Assembly (NCBI GenBank): GCA_047605685.1
Contig: JASGFF010000018.1
Coordinates: forward strand, 1 to 39,986
Length of the DNA: 39,986 nucleotides
Direction of reading: 5' to 3'
DNA from: JAUASV01 sp047605685
GTDB taxonomy: Bacteria > Actinomycetota > Actinomycetes > Actinomycetales > Microbacteriaceae
The notes under the pieces were generated by a model. That model made no database searches and was not told the DNA's origin. It saw only the letters and a program-made list of their open reading frames with translations. The position numbers were made by a program, and so were the translations under genes. Within the stretch, counting starts at the first letter, position 1. Every line of letters begins with the position of its first letter. Shown piece after piece: positions 15,577 to 24,833 of the stretch.

Positions 15577-15993
15577 ATGCATCTCGACCACGTCGGGCTC
15601 AGCGTCGAATCGCTCGACGACCAGCTCGCCTGGTACCGGAAGGCCTTCGGCTTCCCCGCGGCACTGCCCTTCGAGGTGCCACCGCTGGGGATGCGGGGCG
15701 CCTTCCTCGTCATCCCCGGCGGCCTCGCCATCGAGCTGCTCGAACGCCCGGGCTCGACGCCGGGCCTGCGCGCGGCGAACCCGGGCGAGGCGGCGCTCAC
15801 CCGCGGCTACGGCCACATCTGCCTGCGCGTCGATGACGTCGACACGCTGCACGCCCACCTGCTCTCGGTCGGGGCCGGCGAGCGCCTCGCCCCGCAGGAC
15901 TCCCCGGAGCCGGGGGTGCGCTTCTGCTTCGTCGCCGACCCCGAGGGCAACCTCATCGAGCTGCACGACCGCAAGGGACCGGTGACCCCGTGA
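15577..15993 (+). CDS. VOC-family protein (glyoxalase/dioxygenase fold)
   Basis: A 138-residue single-domain vicinal-oxygen-chelate protein with two beta-alpha-beta3 modules: MHLDHVGLSVESLDDQLAWY at the start and GHICLRVDDVDTLHAHL in the second half. Likely metal ligands are H5 or its neighbour in HLDH, E in LAIELLE, H in YGHICLRV and E in GNLIELHD, the pattern of glyoxalase I and methylmalonyl-CoA epimerase. GAGAGGGG lies ahead of the ATG, 13 bases after the cupin gene, and the stop overlaps the SDR start by GTGA. It could be an isomerase or hydratase of the pathway; the sequence does not decide. Confidence 0.9.
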   Translation: MHLDHVGLSVESLDDQLAWYRKAFGFPAALPFEVPPLGMRGAFLVIPGGLAIELLERPGSTPGLRAANPGEAALTRGYGHICLRVDDVDTLHAHLLSVGAGERLAPQDSPEPGVRFCFVADPEGNLIELHDRKGPVTP

Positions 15994-16787
15994 ACGAGCT
16001 GCCCCGGATCGCCCTGCCCGGGCTCGACGGCGCCGTCGTCGTCGTCACCGGCGCCGCCGGCGGCCAGGGCGCCACCGAGGCGCTGCTGCTCGCCGCCAAC
16101 GGCGCCGAGGTCGTCGCGCTCGACGTGCGCGAGAGCGCCGAGGAGCTGCTGGAGGCGGCATCCGGCCTCTCGGGCTCGGTGCGCTACCGCCGCCACGACG
16201 TCGCGAGCGAGGCCGACTGGGCGCAGCTCGCCGCCGAGCTCGCCGGGCGCCGGGTGAAGGGCCTGGTCAACAACGCCGGCATCACCCACCGCGCCCACAT
16301 CGGCAGCATCGAGCTCGCCGACTGGAACCGGGTGTTCGCCGTCAACGTGACCGGCCCGATGCTCGGCACCCAGGCGCTGCTGCCGCTCATGGGGCGCGGC
16401 TCCTCGATCGTCAACATCGCCTCGGCCGCCGCCATCTCCGGGCACTACACGACCGCCTACACGGCGAGCAAGTGGGCGCTGCGCGGCCTCACCCACAGCA
16501 CCGTGACCGAGGTGGGCGAGCGCGGCATCCGGGCCAACCTCGTGCACCCCGGCTTCATCGAGACCGAGATGATCGCGAGCGCGCCCGCCGCCTTCCTCGG
16601 CGCCCAGCTGGACGTCACGCCGCTGAACCGCCCCGGCCGGACCGCGGACGTCGCCGGCATCGTCGCCTTCCTGATCTCGGATGCCGCGGGCTACATCTCC
16701 GGCGCGGAGATCCCCGTGGACGGCGGTGCCGCGCTCTCCGGCATGTCGAAGTACATCAACGACACCATCCAGAAGTCCCTGCGTTAG
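15990..16787 (+). CDS. SDR-family NAD(P)-dependent oxidoreductase
   Basis: A 265-residue classical SDR. The cofactor turn TGAAGGQG follows VVVV, D46 in VALDVR suggests NAD(H) preference, NNAG is present, and the catalytic Ser (NIASAAA) and YTASK (Tyr and Lys intact) are all in place, followed by the PGFIETEM loop and IPVDGGAALSG end. The start is GTG at 15990, inside the VOC stop (GTGA). Unlike the SDR of the opposite operon it keeps the full active site. It probably oxidises an alcohol or reduces a ketone between the hydroxylase and the C-C hydrolase steps. Confidence 0.94.
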   Translation: MNELPRIALPGLDGAVVVVTGAAGGQGATEALLLAANGAEVVALDVRESAEELLEAASGLSGSVRYRRHDVASEADWAQLAAELAGRRVKGLVNNAGITHRAHIGSIELADWNRVFAVNVTGPMLGTQALLPLMGRGSSIVNIASAAAISGHYTTAYTASKWALRGLTHSTVTEVGERGIRANLVHPGFIETEMIASAPAAFLGAQLDVTPLNRPGRTADVAGIVAFLISDAAGYISGAEIPVDGGAALSGMSKYINDTIQKSLR

Positions 16788-16798
16788 GAGCCCCACCC

Positions 16799-17953
16799 GT
16801 GTTCATGTACTTCCCCACCAACTACGTGTGGAGCATGGCGGTGGTCGCCACCCTCAACAACGGCGGGCTGATCGACGAGGTCGACAAGGCCTGCCGGCCG
16901 GTGCTCGAGGCGTCCCGCAACGGCGACGACGCCGGCACCGAGGAGCTCTACGCCGCCTGGAAGGCCGTCGCCGACCGACTGGTCGCCCTCGCCGAGGAGC
17001 AGGTCGCCCGCGGAAGCCTGCTCGGCGCCGGCGACAGCTACTACCGGGCGAGCCTGTACACCTCGCAGTCGGAACGGCTGCAGTCCCCCACCTGGCCGGG
17101 CCGCAACGCCGCCTACCAGCGCTCGATCGACCTGCTGCTCGAGCACGTCAAGCACAGCGGCTCCGGCCTGCGCGCGGTGGAGATCCCCTACGAGGAGGGC
17201 GCGCTGCCCGGCTACTTCCACCCGGTGCCGGGCGCGACCGGGCCGACGCCCGTCGTCATCCAGTGGAACGGCCTGGACTCGACGAAGGAGATGATGTACT
17301 ACTCGGGCTTCCCGCAGCAGCTGGCCCGGCGCGGCATCGCCACCCTCATGGTCGACACCCCCGGCTCGGGCGAGGCGCTGCGGCTGCGCGGCCTCACCGC
17401 CCGCCACGACACCGAGGCCTGGGCATCCGCCTGCATCGACTACCTCGAGACGCTTCCCGAGGTGGACGCCGGGCGCATCGGCATCGTCGGCTGGTCGCTC
17501 GGCGGCTACTACGCGCCGCGCGCGGCCGCCTTCGAGAAGCGCATCAAGTTCGCCGTCGCCTGGGGCGCCAACCACAACTGGGCCGAGGTGCAGCACGCCC
17601 GCCGCAATCGCGAGGGCGAGAACCCGGTGCCGCACTACTGGGCGCACGTGCAGTGGGTCTGGGGGGCGAGCGACATCGACGACTTCTTCGCCAAGACCCG
17701 GGACATGCACCTGAACGGCGTCGCCGAGAGGATCACGGTGCCGCTGCTGGTCACCCACGGCATCGGCGACCGGCAGATCTCGGTGGACTACGCCCACCAG
17801 ACCTACGAGCAGGCGGTGAACAGCCCGAAGCGCGAGCTGCGCATCTTCGACCAGGTGGAGGGCGGCGCCGAGCACATCGGCCTGGACAACATGCCCTACG
17901 TGGTCGGCTACATCGCCGACTGGATCGCCGAGACCGTCGCCGAGCTCTCCTGA
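16799..17953 (+). CDS. Alpha/beta hydrolase resembling C-C bond hydrolases (DHPON hydrolase-like)
   Basis: A 384-residue alpha/beta hydrolase with a helical N-terminal cap domain (about 1-125), the layout of 2,6-dihydroxypseudooxynicotine hydrolase and FrsA-like proteins. The triad is visible as S233 (GWSLGGYYAPRAAAF), D324 (THGIGDRQIS) and H359 (GGAEHIGLDN). DHPON hydrolase splits the bond between an acyl chain and a dihydroxypyridine ring; some relatives are simple esterases. The start is GTG at 16799, nine bases after AGGAG; the ATG at 16805 would be too far from it. It is the last gene of the LysR-2-side operon, 11 bases after the SDR. A ring-acyl cleavage role is inferred from fold and neighbours. 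Confidence 0.9.
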   Translation: MFMYFPTNYVWSMAVVATLNNGGLIDEVDKACRPVLEASRNGDDAGTEELYAAWKAVADRLVALAEEQVARGSLLGAGDSYYRASLYTSQSERLQSPTWPGRNAAYQRSIDLLLEHVKHSGSGLRAVEIPYEEGALPGYFHPVPGATGPTPVVIQWNGLDSTKEMMYYSGFPQQLARRGIATLMVDTPGSGEALRLRGLTARHDTEAWASACIDYLETLPEVDAGRIGIVGWSLGGYYAPRAAAFEKRIKFAVAWGANHNWAEVQHARRNREGENPVPHYWAHVQWVWGASDIDDFFAKTRDMHLNGVAERITVPLLVTHGIGDRQISVDYAHQTYEQAVNSPKRELRIFDQVEGGAEHIGLDNMPYVVGYIADWIAETVAELS

Positions 17954-18017
17954 GGCCCCGCTCGCCGGGCGGCCCGCCCGTGGCACGATAGCGGGACGCG
18001 GGCCGGGGCCCGCCCGC

Positions 18018-18024
18018 GGGAGGG
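18018..18024 (+). promoter_or_regulatory. Ribosome binding site of the DAO-type oxidase
   Basis: GGGAGGG, nine bases before the ATG at 18034, fixes the start of the oxidase. The 80-bp gap after the hydrolase stop also holds two GC-rich palindromes (17966-17980 and 17998-18013) that could end the upstream operon; neither is followed by a T tract. Confidence 0.55.
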
Positions 18025-18033
18025 TGAGCGGCG

Positions 18034-19458
18034 ATGAGCGTCTACGACCTCGACATCCGCACCGATCCGGTCCGGCTGCACCGGATGATCGACGACGCCT
18101 CGACGCGACCGTTCTGGCTCGACCGCCCGGACCGGCCCGCCGCCGCCGAGCCGCTGCCCGGCCCCACCGACACCGGGCTGCTCGTCGTCGGCGGGGGGTA
18201 CTGCGGCCTCTGGACCGCGCTGCTGGCGAAGCGGGAGGACCCCGGGCGCGATGTCCTGCTGCTGGAGGGGCGGCGGATCGGCTGGGCCGCGAGCGGACGC
18301 AACGGCGGCTTCGCCGAGGCGAGCCTCAGTCACGGCGAGGTCAACGGCGGGCGCCGTTTCGCCGCCGACCTCGAGACGATCCGACGGCTCGGTGCCGAGA
18401 ACTTCGCCGGCTTCGCCGCCGACATCCGCGACCTCGGCCTCGACGTGGAGTGGGAGCAGGGCGGCACGCTCGCCGTCGCCGTCGAGCCGCACCAGGTCGA
18501 GGCGCTGCGCGCCGCAGCGGGCGAGGGCTCGGCCGGCTCGGCCAGGTTCCTCGAGGGCGAGGCCCTCGCCGACTACACCCGCTCCCCCGTGGTGCGCGCC
18601 GCCCTGCTCGAGACCGAGGGCGAGGCGCTCGTGCACCCGGGCAGGCTCGCCGCGGAGCTGGCCCGGGCCTGCCGCGAGTTCGGCGTGCGCATCCACGAGC
18701 ACAGCCCGGTGCGGCGCATCCGGGACGCCGGCACGGCCGTGCACGCGCTGACGGACACCGGCACCGTGCGCGCCCGCTCGGTGGTGCTGGCCACGAACGG
18801 CTTCCCGGCGCTGCTCAAGCGCACCCGGCTGCTGACGGTGCCGATCTACGACTACGCCATGGTCACCGAGCCGCTCGGCGCCGAGCAGCTGGCCGCCATC
18901 GGCTGGCGAGGGCGGCACGGCTGGACCGACCTCGGCCGGCAGTTCCACTACGCCCGCAAGAGCGCCGACGACCGCATCCTCTGGGGCGGCTTCGACGCCG
19001 TCTACCACCGCGGCGGCCGGGTGCGGCCGGAGCACGACCAGCGCGAGGAGACGTTCCTGCGGCTGGCCGACCACTTCGTGCGCACGTTCCCGCAGCTCGG
19101 CGACGTGCGCTTCAGCCACCGCTGGGGCGGGATGATCGACATGTCCAGCCGGCTGGTCGCCTTCCACGGCACCGCCCTCGGCGGCAGGGTCGCCTACAGT
19201 GCGGGCTTCACCGGCCTCGGCGTCGTCGCCACCCGGTTCGCGGCCGCCGTCATGCTCGACCTGCTCGCCGGCCGACGCACCGAGCGCACCGAGAGCGCGC
19301 TCGTGCGCGGCCGATCGCTGCCGATCCCGCCCGAGCCGATCGCCTACCCGGCGGTGCAGCTCGTGCGCGCCGCCGTCGCCCGCTCCGACCGCGACGGCGG
19401 CCGCGACGGCCCGCTGCTGCGGCTCGCCGAGCGGCTCGGCTACTCGTTCGACTCCTGA
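18034..19458 (+). CDS. FAD-dependent oxidoreductase, DAO/OrdL type
   Basis: A 474-residue flavoenzyme of the D-amino-acid-oxidase superfamily, closest in layout to gamma-glutamylputrescine oxidase (PuuB/OrdL). The FAD Rossmann motif LLVVGGGYCGLWTALLAK lies at about 49-66, followed by the family motif GWAASGRNGGF (substrate-side flavin contact), and the C-terminal FAD loop appears as YSAGFTGLGVVATRFAA. These enzymes oxidise amines to imines, giving aldehyde, ammonia and peroxide. It converges on the aminotransferase gene, 65 bp apart, and with it and the semialdehyde dehydrogenase suggests an amine-to-acid route. The exact amine is unknown. Confidence 0.93.
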   Translation: MSVYDLDIRTDPVRLHRMIDDASTRPFWLDRPDRPAAAEPLPGPTDTGLLVVGGGYCGLWTALLAKREDPGRDVLLLEGRRIGWAASGRNGGFAEASLSHGEVNGGRRFAADLETIRRLGAENFAGFAADIRDLGLDVEWEQGGTLAVAVEPHQVEALRAAAGEGSAGSARFLEGEALADYTRSPVVRAALLETEGEALVHPGRLAAELARACREFGVRIHEHSPVRRIRDAGTAVHALTDTGTVRARSVVLATNGFPALLKRTRLLTVPIYDYAMVTEPLGAEQLAAIGWRGRHGWTDLGRQFHYARKSADDRILWGGFDAVYHRGGRVRPEHDQREETFLRLADHFVRTFPQLGDVRFSHRWGGMIDMSSRLVAFHGTALGGRVAYSAGFTGLGVVATRFAAAVMLDLLAGRRTERTESALVRGRSLPIPPEPIAYPAVQLVRAAVARSDRDGGRDGPLLRLAERLGYSFDS

Positions 19459-19493
19459 GCGGGCCGCGCCGGGTCGGCTGCGCCCCGGCCCGC
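19459..19493. terminator. Candidate bidirectional terminator between convergent genes
   Basis: GCGGGCCG (19459-19466) and CGGCCCGC (19486-19493) form an 8-bp stem; the loop holds further pairing (GCCGGG with CCCGGC). It lies directly after the oxidase stop and before the convergent aminotransferase stop. Confidence 0.4.
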
Positions 19494-19523
19494 CGCGCCC
19501 TGGCGCCCCGGCGGGTCCCTCGC

Positions 19524-20837
19524 TCAGACCGCGGCGAGCACCCCGTCGATGATCGCGAGGCCGCGGGCGACCTCCTCCGGTGTGATGACCGCCGGCGGCA
19601 CCACGTGGATGCGGTTGTCCTGCACGAAGGGCAGCAGCCCGGCGTCCAGCAGCCCGGCCTTGATCCGCGCCATCGTCGCCGCGTCGAGCGGGGCGCGGCT
19701 CGCCCGGTCGGCGACGAGCTCGACCGCCCAGAACACGCCGGTGCCGCGCACCTCGCCGATCAGCTCGTGCCGCGCCGCGAGCGCCGCCAGGCCCGGGCCC
19801 AGGTGCTCGGCGCCGATCGTGCGGGCGTTCTCGACGATGCCCTCCTCGCGCATCGCGTCGATCGAGGCGACGATCGAGGCGGCGGCGAGCGGATGCCCCG
19901 AGTAGGTGAGCCCGCCCGGGAACACCCGCTCGTCGAACAGGCGGGCGATCGGCTCGGAGATGATCACGCCCCCGACCGGCACGTAGCCGGAGTTGACGCC
20001 CTTCGCGAACGTGATCAGGTCGGGCCGCACCCCGTGCGCGTCGAAGGCGAACCAGTGCCCGGTGCGCCCGAAGCCGGCCATCACCTCGTCGAGGATGAGC
20101 ACGATGCCGTACCGGTCCGCGATCTCGCGCACCCCGGCGAGATAGCCCGGCGGCGGCACCAGGATGCCGGCCGTGCCCGGCACGGTCTCGATGAGGATGC
20201 CGGCGACGGTGTCGGCCCCCTCCGCCTGGATCACCCGCTCGAGGTGGTGCAGCGCCCGCTCGGCCTCCTGCTCGGGCGTCTCGGCCCAGAACTCGCTGCG
20301 GTACAGGTAGGGGCCGAAGACGTGCACGTGCCCGCGAGCGTACTCGTTGGGCATCCGTCGCCAGTCGCCGGTGGCGACGATCGCGCCGCCGGTGTTGCCG
20401 TGGTAGGAGCGGTAGTGCGAGACGATCTTGTCGCGGCCGGTGCTCAGCCGCGCGAGCCGCATGGCGTTCTCGTTGGCGTCGGCGCCGCCGTTGGTGAAGA
20501 ACACTCGCTCGAAGCCCTCGGGCGCGAGCGCGGCGATGCGCTCGGCGGCCGCGGCGCGCACGGCGCTGGCGTGCGCCGGCGCGATCGTGGCGAGAGTCGC
20601 GGCCTGCTCCTGGACGGCGGCGACGACCCGCGGATGCTGGTAGCCGATCGTCGCGTTCACGAGCTGGCTGGAGAAGTCGAGGTAGCGCCGGCCGTCGTGG
20701 TCCCACAGCTCGCAGCCGAGGCCGCCGGCGAAGACGAGCGGGCTGAGCGAGCCCTGCGCGCTCCAGGAGTGGAAGACGTGCGCGCGGTCCTGCGCCCGCA
20801 CGGCGGCGTTGTCGCCGGTCGCGTCATCGAGGGTCAT
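19524..20837 (-). CDS. Class III (PLP) aminotransferase
   Basis: A 437-residue fold-type I aminotransferase of the omega-amino-acid/diamine group. Landmarks are NGGADANENAMRLAR (phosphate-binding turn), D250 in LILDEVMAGFGRTG (pyridine-nitrogen contact) and the PLP-binding K279 in ITFAKGVNSGYVPVGGV. The family moves amino groups from beta-alanine, GABA, putrescine or similar to pyruvate or 2-oxoglutarate. It diverges from the PucR regulator. The start ATG 20837 has only a weak GGCGG upstream; CAGCAT six bases ahead with TTGTGG 18 bases further could give a leaderless message. With the semialdehyde dehydrogenase nearby, a beta-alanine-type route to acetyl- or propionyl-CoA is plausible but not shown. 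Confidence 0.94.
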   Translation of the reverse strand: MTLDDATGDNAAVRAQDRAHVFHSWSAQGSLSPLVFAGGLGCELWDHDGRRYLDFSSQLVNATIGYQHPRVVAAVQEQAATLATIAPAHASAVRAAAAERIAALAPEGFERVFFTNGGADANENAMRLARLSTGRDKIVSHYRSYHGNTGGAIVATGDWRRMPNEYARGHVHVFGPYLYRSEFWAETPEQEAERALHHLERVIQAEGADTVAGILIETVPGTAGILVPPPGYLAGVREIADRYGIVLILDEVMAGFGRTGHWFAFDAHGVRPDLITFAKGVNSGYVPVGGVIISEPIARLFDERVFPGGLTYSGHPLAAASIVASIDAMREEGIVENARTIGAEHLGPGLAALAARHELIGEVRGTGVFWAVELVADRASRAPLDAATMARIKAGLLDAGLLPFVQDNRIHVVPPAVITPEEVARGLAIIDGVLAAV

Positions 20838-20865
20838 GCCGCCATGCTGCCGTCGGATGCCCCGT

Positions 20866-20887
20866 CGCCACAACGGCCACTGTGGCG
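20866..20887. promoter_or_regulatory. Candidate PucR operator in the divergent region
   Basis: CGCCACA (20866-20872) and TGTGGCG (20881-20887) form a perfect 7-bp-arm inverted repeat with 8-bp spacing; an 11-bp palindrome GCCACTGTGGC (20876-20886) is nested in it, giving three half-sites. It sits between the aminotransferase and pucR starts, just ahead of TAGCCT (20895-20900), the likely -10 of pucR. Confidence 0.5.
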
Positions 20888-20959
20888 CGCCGTCTAGCCT
20901 GGAGGCGCCGAAGCCGACAGCGCCCGGCCCTCGCCGGCGGGGATGGAGGAGGAGAGCCG

Positions 20960-22504
20960 ATGCCCGTCACGCTGCGCTCGCTGCTCGACGAGGGCCCGTT
21001 CCGGCTGCGCCTCGTCGTGCCGCCGGGTGAGGCGGCCGTGCTCGACACCCCGATCGCCTGGGCGCACAGCTCCGACTTCCCCGACCCCACGCCCTGGCTC
21101 GAGCCCGGGCAGCTGCTGCTCACCGACGGCGCGCACTTCCTCGAGCATCGCGACGCCCGCGCCGCCGAGGGCTACGTGGAGCGGCTCGTCGCACGCGGCA
21201 TCCTCGCGCTCGGCTTCGCCACCGGCATCCTGCACGAGACGATCCCCGGGAGCGTGGTCGCCGCCTGCGCCGCGCGCGGCTTCCCGCTCGTCGACGTCGC
21301 CGAGCGCACGCCGTTCATGGCGATCATCCGGCACATCGCCGACGCCCGGGCCGCCGAGGAGCGCGGCCGGCTGGAATGGTCGCTCGCGGCCCAGCGCGCC
21401 GTCGCGCTCGCGGCGCTGCGGCCCAACGGCCTGGATGCGATCCTCGCCGAGCTCGAGCGGCGCCTCGACGGCTGGGCGACGCTCTACGACGCCGCCGGCG
21501 AGCCCTCGCACGCCTCGCCGAGGCTCCGGATGCCGGCGGCAGCCGCCCCGCGGGTGCAGCGGGCGGTGCGGCAGGCCCTCGGCCGCGGGCTGCGCTCCTC
21601 GGTGCGCCTCGACGTCGACGGCGCGGGCGTCACCGTGCAGACGATCGGCAACCGCGGACAGCTGCGCGGGGCGCTCGCCGTCGCGCCCGCGGCACCGCTC
21701 GACGTCGCCGCGGACGAGCTGCTCACGAGCGTCATCGCGCTCGCCTCGATCGCCCTCGAGCAGTCGCACGCCCTGCAGAGCGCGCGCGACGACCTGCGCA
21801 GCGCGCTGCTCGAGCTGCTCATCGCCGGCGAGCTCGGCACCGCACGGCGCACGGCGGAGCGCCTCGACCTGGCGCTGCCGGGGGAGGTGCCGCTGCGGGT
21901 GCTCGCGACGGCCGCCGACGGCCGGCCGGTCTCGGCGTGGGCGTCGCGGCTCGCGGCCGGGACGGCGGCCGGGGCCGCTTTCGTGGCCGACCGGGGCGCG
22001 CTCACGGTCGTCGTGGCGGCGGACGCCGCCGCCGAGGCGGTCGCCGAGGCCCTCACCGGCCAGGGCCGGGCCGTCGCGGTCTCGGCCCTCGAGAGCTGGT
22101 CCGGCCTCGCCACGGCGCTGCGGCAGGTGCGGCTGCTGCTCGCCGAGGGCGTCGCCCCGGCCTCGGTGCGCCGCTTCGACGCCGCTGCCGACGAGCGGCT
22201 GCTCGGCGCGCTGCGCCGCGGCGGCGGCGATCTCGTGGCGCAGCGGCTGCTGGCCCCGCTGGGCGGGCGCGGCGAGGAGGGACGCCGGCTGCTGCAGAGC
22301 GCACGGGTCTGGCTCGGCCACAACGGCGCCTACGACCCGGCGGCGCGGGAGCTCGGCATCCACCGGCACACGCTGCGGATGCGGATGGCGAGCCTCGGCC
22401 GCGCCCTGGGCCTCGACCTCGACCGCTTCGGTGACCGCGCCGAGCTCTGGGCGGCCCTGCAGCTGGCCGCCGAGGCCGATGCCGAGGCCGATCCCGAGGC
22501 CTGA
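20960..22504 (+). CDS. PucR-family transcriptional regulator
   Basis: A 514-residue regulator with an N-terminal PucR sensor domain (about 5-125, MPVTLRSLLDEGPFRLRLV at the start, DFPDPTPWLEPGQLLLTDG inside), a GAF-like middle and a C-terminal PucR helix-turn-helix (about 440-500; YDPAARELGIHRHTLRMRM as recognition helix region). The family controls purine, amine and amino-acid catabolism in actinomycetes and bacilli, usually responding to the substrate. GGAGGAGAG precedes the ATG; an upstream in-frame ATG at 20882 overlaps the operator and is rejected. It diverges from the aminotransferase gene and converges with the dehydrogenase gene nine bases away. Confidence 0.93.
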   Translation: MPVTLRSLLDEGPFRLRLVVPPGEAAVLDTPIAWAHSSDFPDPTPWLEPGQLLLTDGAHFLEHRDARAAEGYVERLVARGILALGFATGILHETIPGSVVAACAARGFPLVDVAERTPFMAIIRHIADARAAEERGRLEWSLAAQRAVALAALRPNGLDAILAELERRLDGWATLYDAAGEPSHASPRLRMPAAAAPRVQRAVRQALGRGLRSSVRLDVDGAGVTVQTIGNRGQLRGALAVAPAAPLDVAADELLTSVIALASIALEQSHALQSARDDLRSALLELLIAGELGTARRTAERLDLALPGEVPLRVLATAADGRPVSAWASRLAAGTAAGAAFVADRGALTVVVAADAAAEAVAEALTGQGRAVAVSALESWSGLATALRQVRLLLAEGVAPASVRRFDAAADERLLGALRRGGGDLVAQRLLAPLGGRGEEGRRLLQSARVWLGHNGAYDPAARELGIHRHTLRMRMASLGRALGLDLDRFGDRAELWAALQLAAEADAEADPEA

Positions 22505-22513
22505 GCGGCGGGC

Positions 22514-24085
<1,572 letters not shown>

Positions 24086-24231
24086 GGCGCTCCTTCGGCC
24101 TCGACGGCGACTGCCACGCCGCCGGCCGCTGGCGACCCTCGGCGACGGCGCGGCGCTGCCTCGACGCTAGGCGCCCGCGCCCGGCGCGTCCATCGCCAGA
24201 GCGGCGGTCGCGACACGGGGCGCCCGCCAAT

Positions 24232-24267
24232 CCGGCACAGAGAACCGGGCCGGCACAGAGAACCGGG
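24232..24267. repeat. 18-bp tandem repeat upstream of mmsA
   Basis: CCGGCACAGAGAACCGGG occurs twice in succession (24232-24249 and 24250-24267) in the 220-bp gap between mmsA and the MarR gene. The unit itself has CCGG ends and could pair weakly. Nothing else is evident in this gap. Confidence 0.88.
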
Positions 24268-24305
24268 CCGGCGGACGACCGGGCCGGCGCGGGCCGGGCG
24301 CGACC

Positions 24306-24833
24306 TCAGCGCGCCGAGTCGCGCGGGGCGACGCCGGCGGCGAGCTCGCGCAGCAGGTCGGTGAGGCGCTCGATCGCGTCGACCGGCCAGTCCCGCACCC
24401 CGGACTCGATGACGTGCTCGAAGGGGATCCGGGCGGCGGTCACGCGCTCGCGCCCCGCGGGAGTGACCTCGACGAGGCGCGCCCGCCGGTCGCCGGGATC
24501 GGCGCTGCGCTCGACGAGACCGCGCTCCTCGAGCTCGCCGAGACTGCGGCTGATGAAGCCCTTGTCGGTGCGCAGCCGCTCGGCCAGGCAGGATGCCGTG
24601 ATCGGCCCCTGCCGCTCGGTCGCCACGAGCAGCTTGAGCACTCCGGGCTGCAGGCCGCCCCCGGCGGCCCCGGCCGCCTGCAGCGCGATGCGACGGAACT
24701 GGGTGACGAGCTCGGAGAAGGCGGCCTCGAGGTCGTCGACGGCCGTGCGGCGCACGTCCACGGTGACGGCGGCGCCGCGCGCGTCCGCCGGGGCGGCGGG
24801 CGACGCCGTCCCGGCGGACGGGGTGGGGGTCAT
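24306..24833 (-). CDS. MarR-family transcriptional regulator
   Basis: A 175-residue winged-helix protein. GGLQPGVLKLLVATERQGPITASCLAERL gives helices before the DNA-reading part in substance; DKGFISRSLGELEERGLVER is the recognition helix and wing lead-in, and DPGDRRARLVEVTPAGRE the beta wing with its DxRxR core. The first 24 residues are low-complexity. The start ATG 24833 overlaps the MFS stop (ATGA), so regulator and pump are one transcript. The natural target is the triple palindrome ahead of the MFS gene, giving autoregulated, inducer-released expression as in emrRAB-type systems. The inducer is unknown. Confidence 0.93.
   Translation of the reverse strand: MTPTPSAGTASPAAPADARGAAVTVDVRRTAVDDLEAAFSELVTQFRRIALQAAGAAGGGLQPGVLKLLVATERQGPITASCLAERLRTDKGFISRSLGELEERGLVERSADPGDRRARLVEVTPAGRERVTAARIPFEHVIESGVRDWPVDAIERLTDLLRELAAGVAPRDSAR

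Noticed and set aside
17966..17980. CGGGCGG-C-CCGCCCG palindrome as terminator
   Set aside because: A one-base loop cannot form at full stem length, no T tract follows, and such palindromes are expected by chance at this GC content.
17908..20897. Two open frames over 930 residues, one on each strand
   Set aside because: They run across real DAO oxidase and aminotransferase genes in other frames; composition is Arg/Ala/Gly-rich with no motif.
24232..24267. Attachment site or insertion-sequence end
   Set aside because: It is a simple two-copy direct repeat with no integrase, transposase or matching second copy elsewhere in the window.
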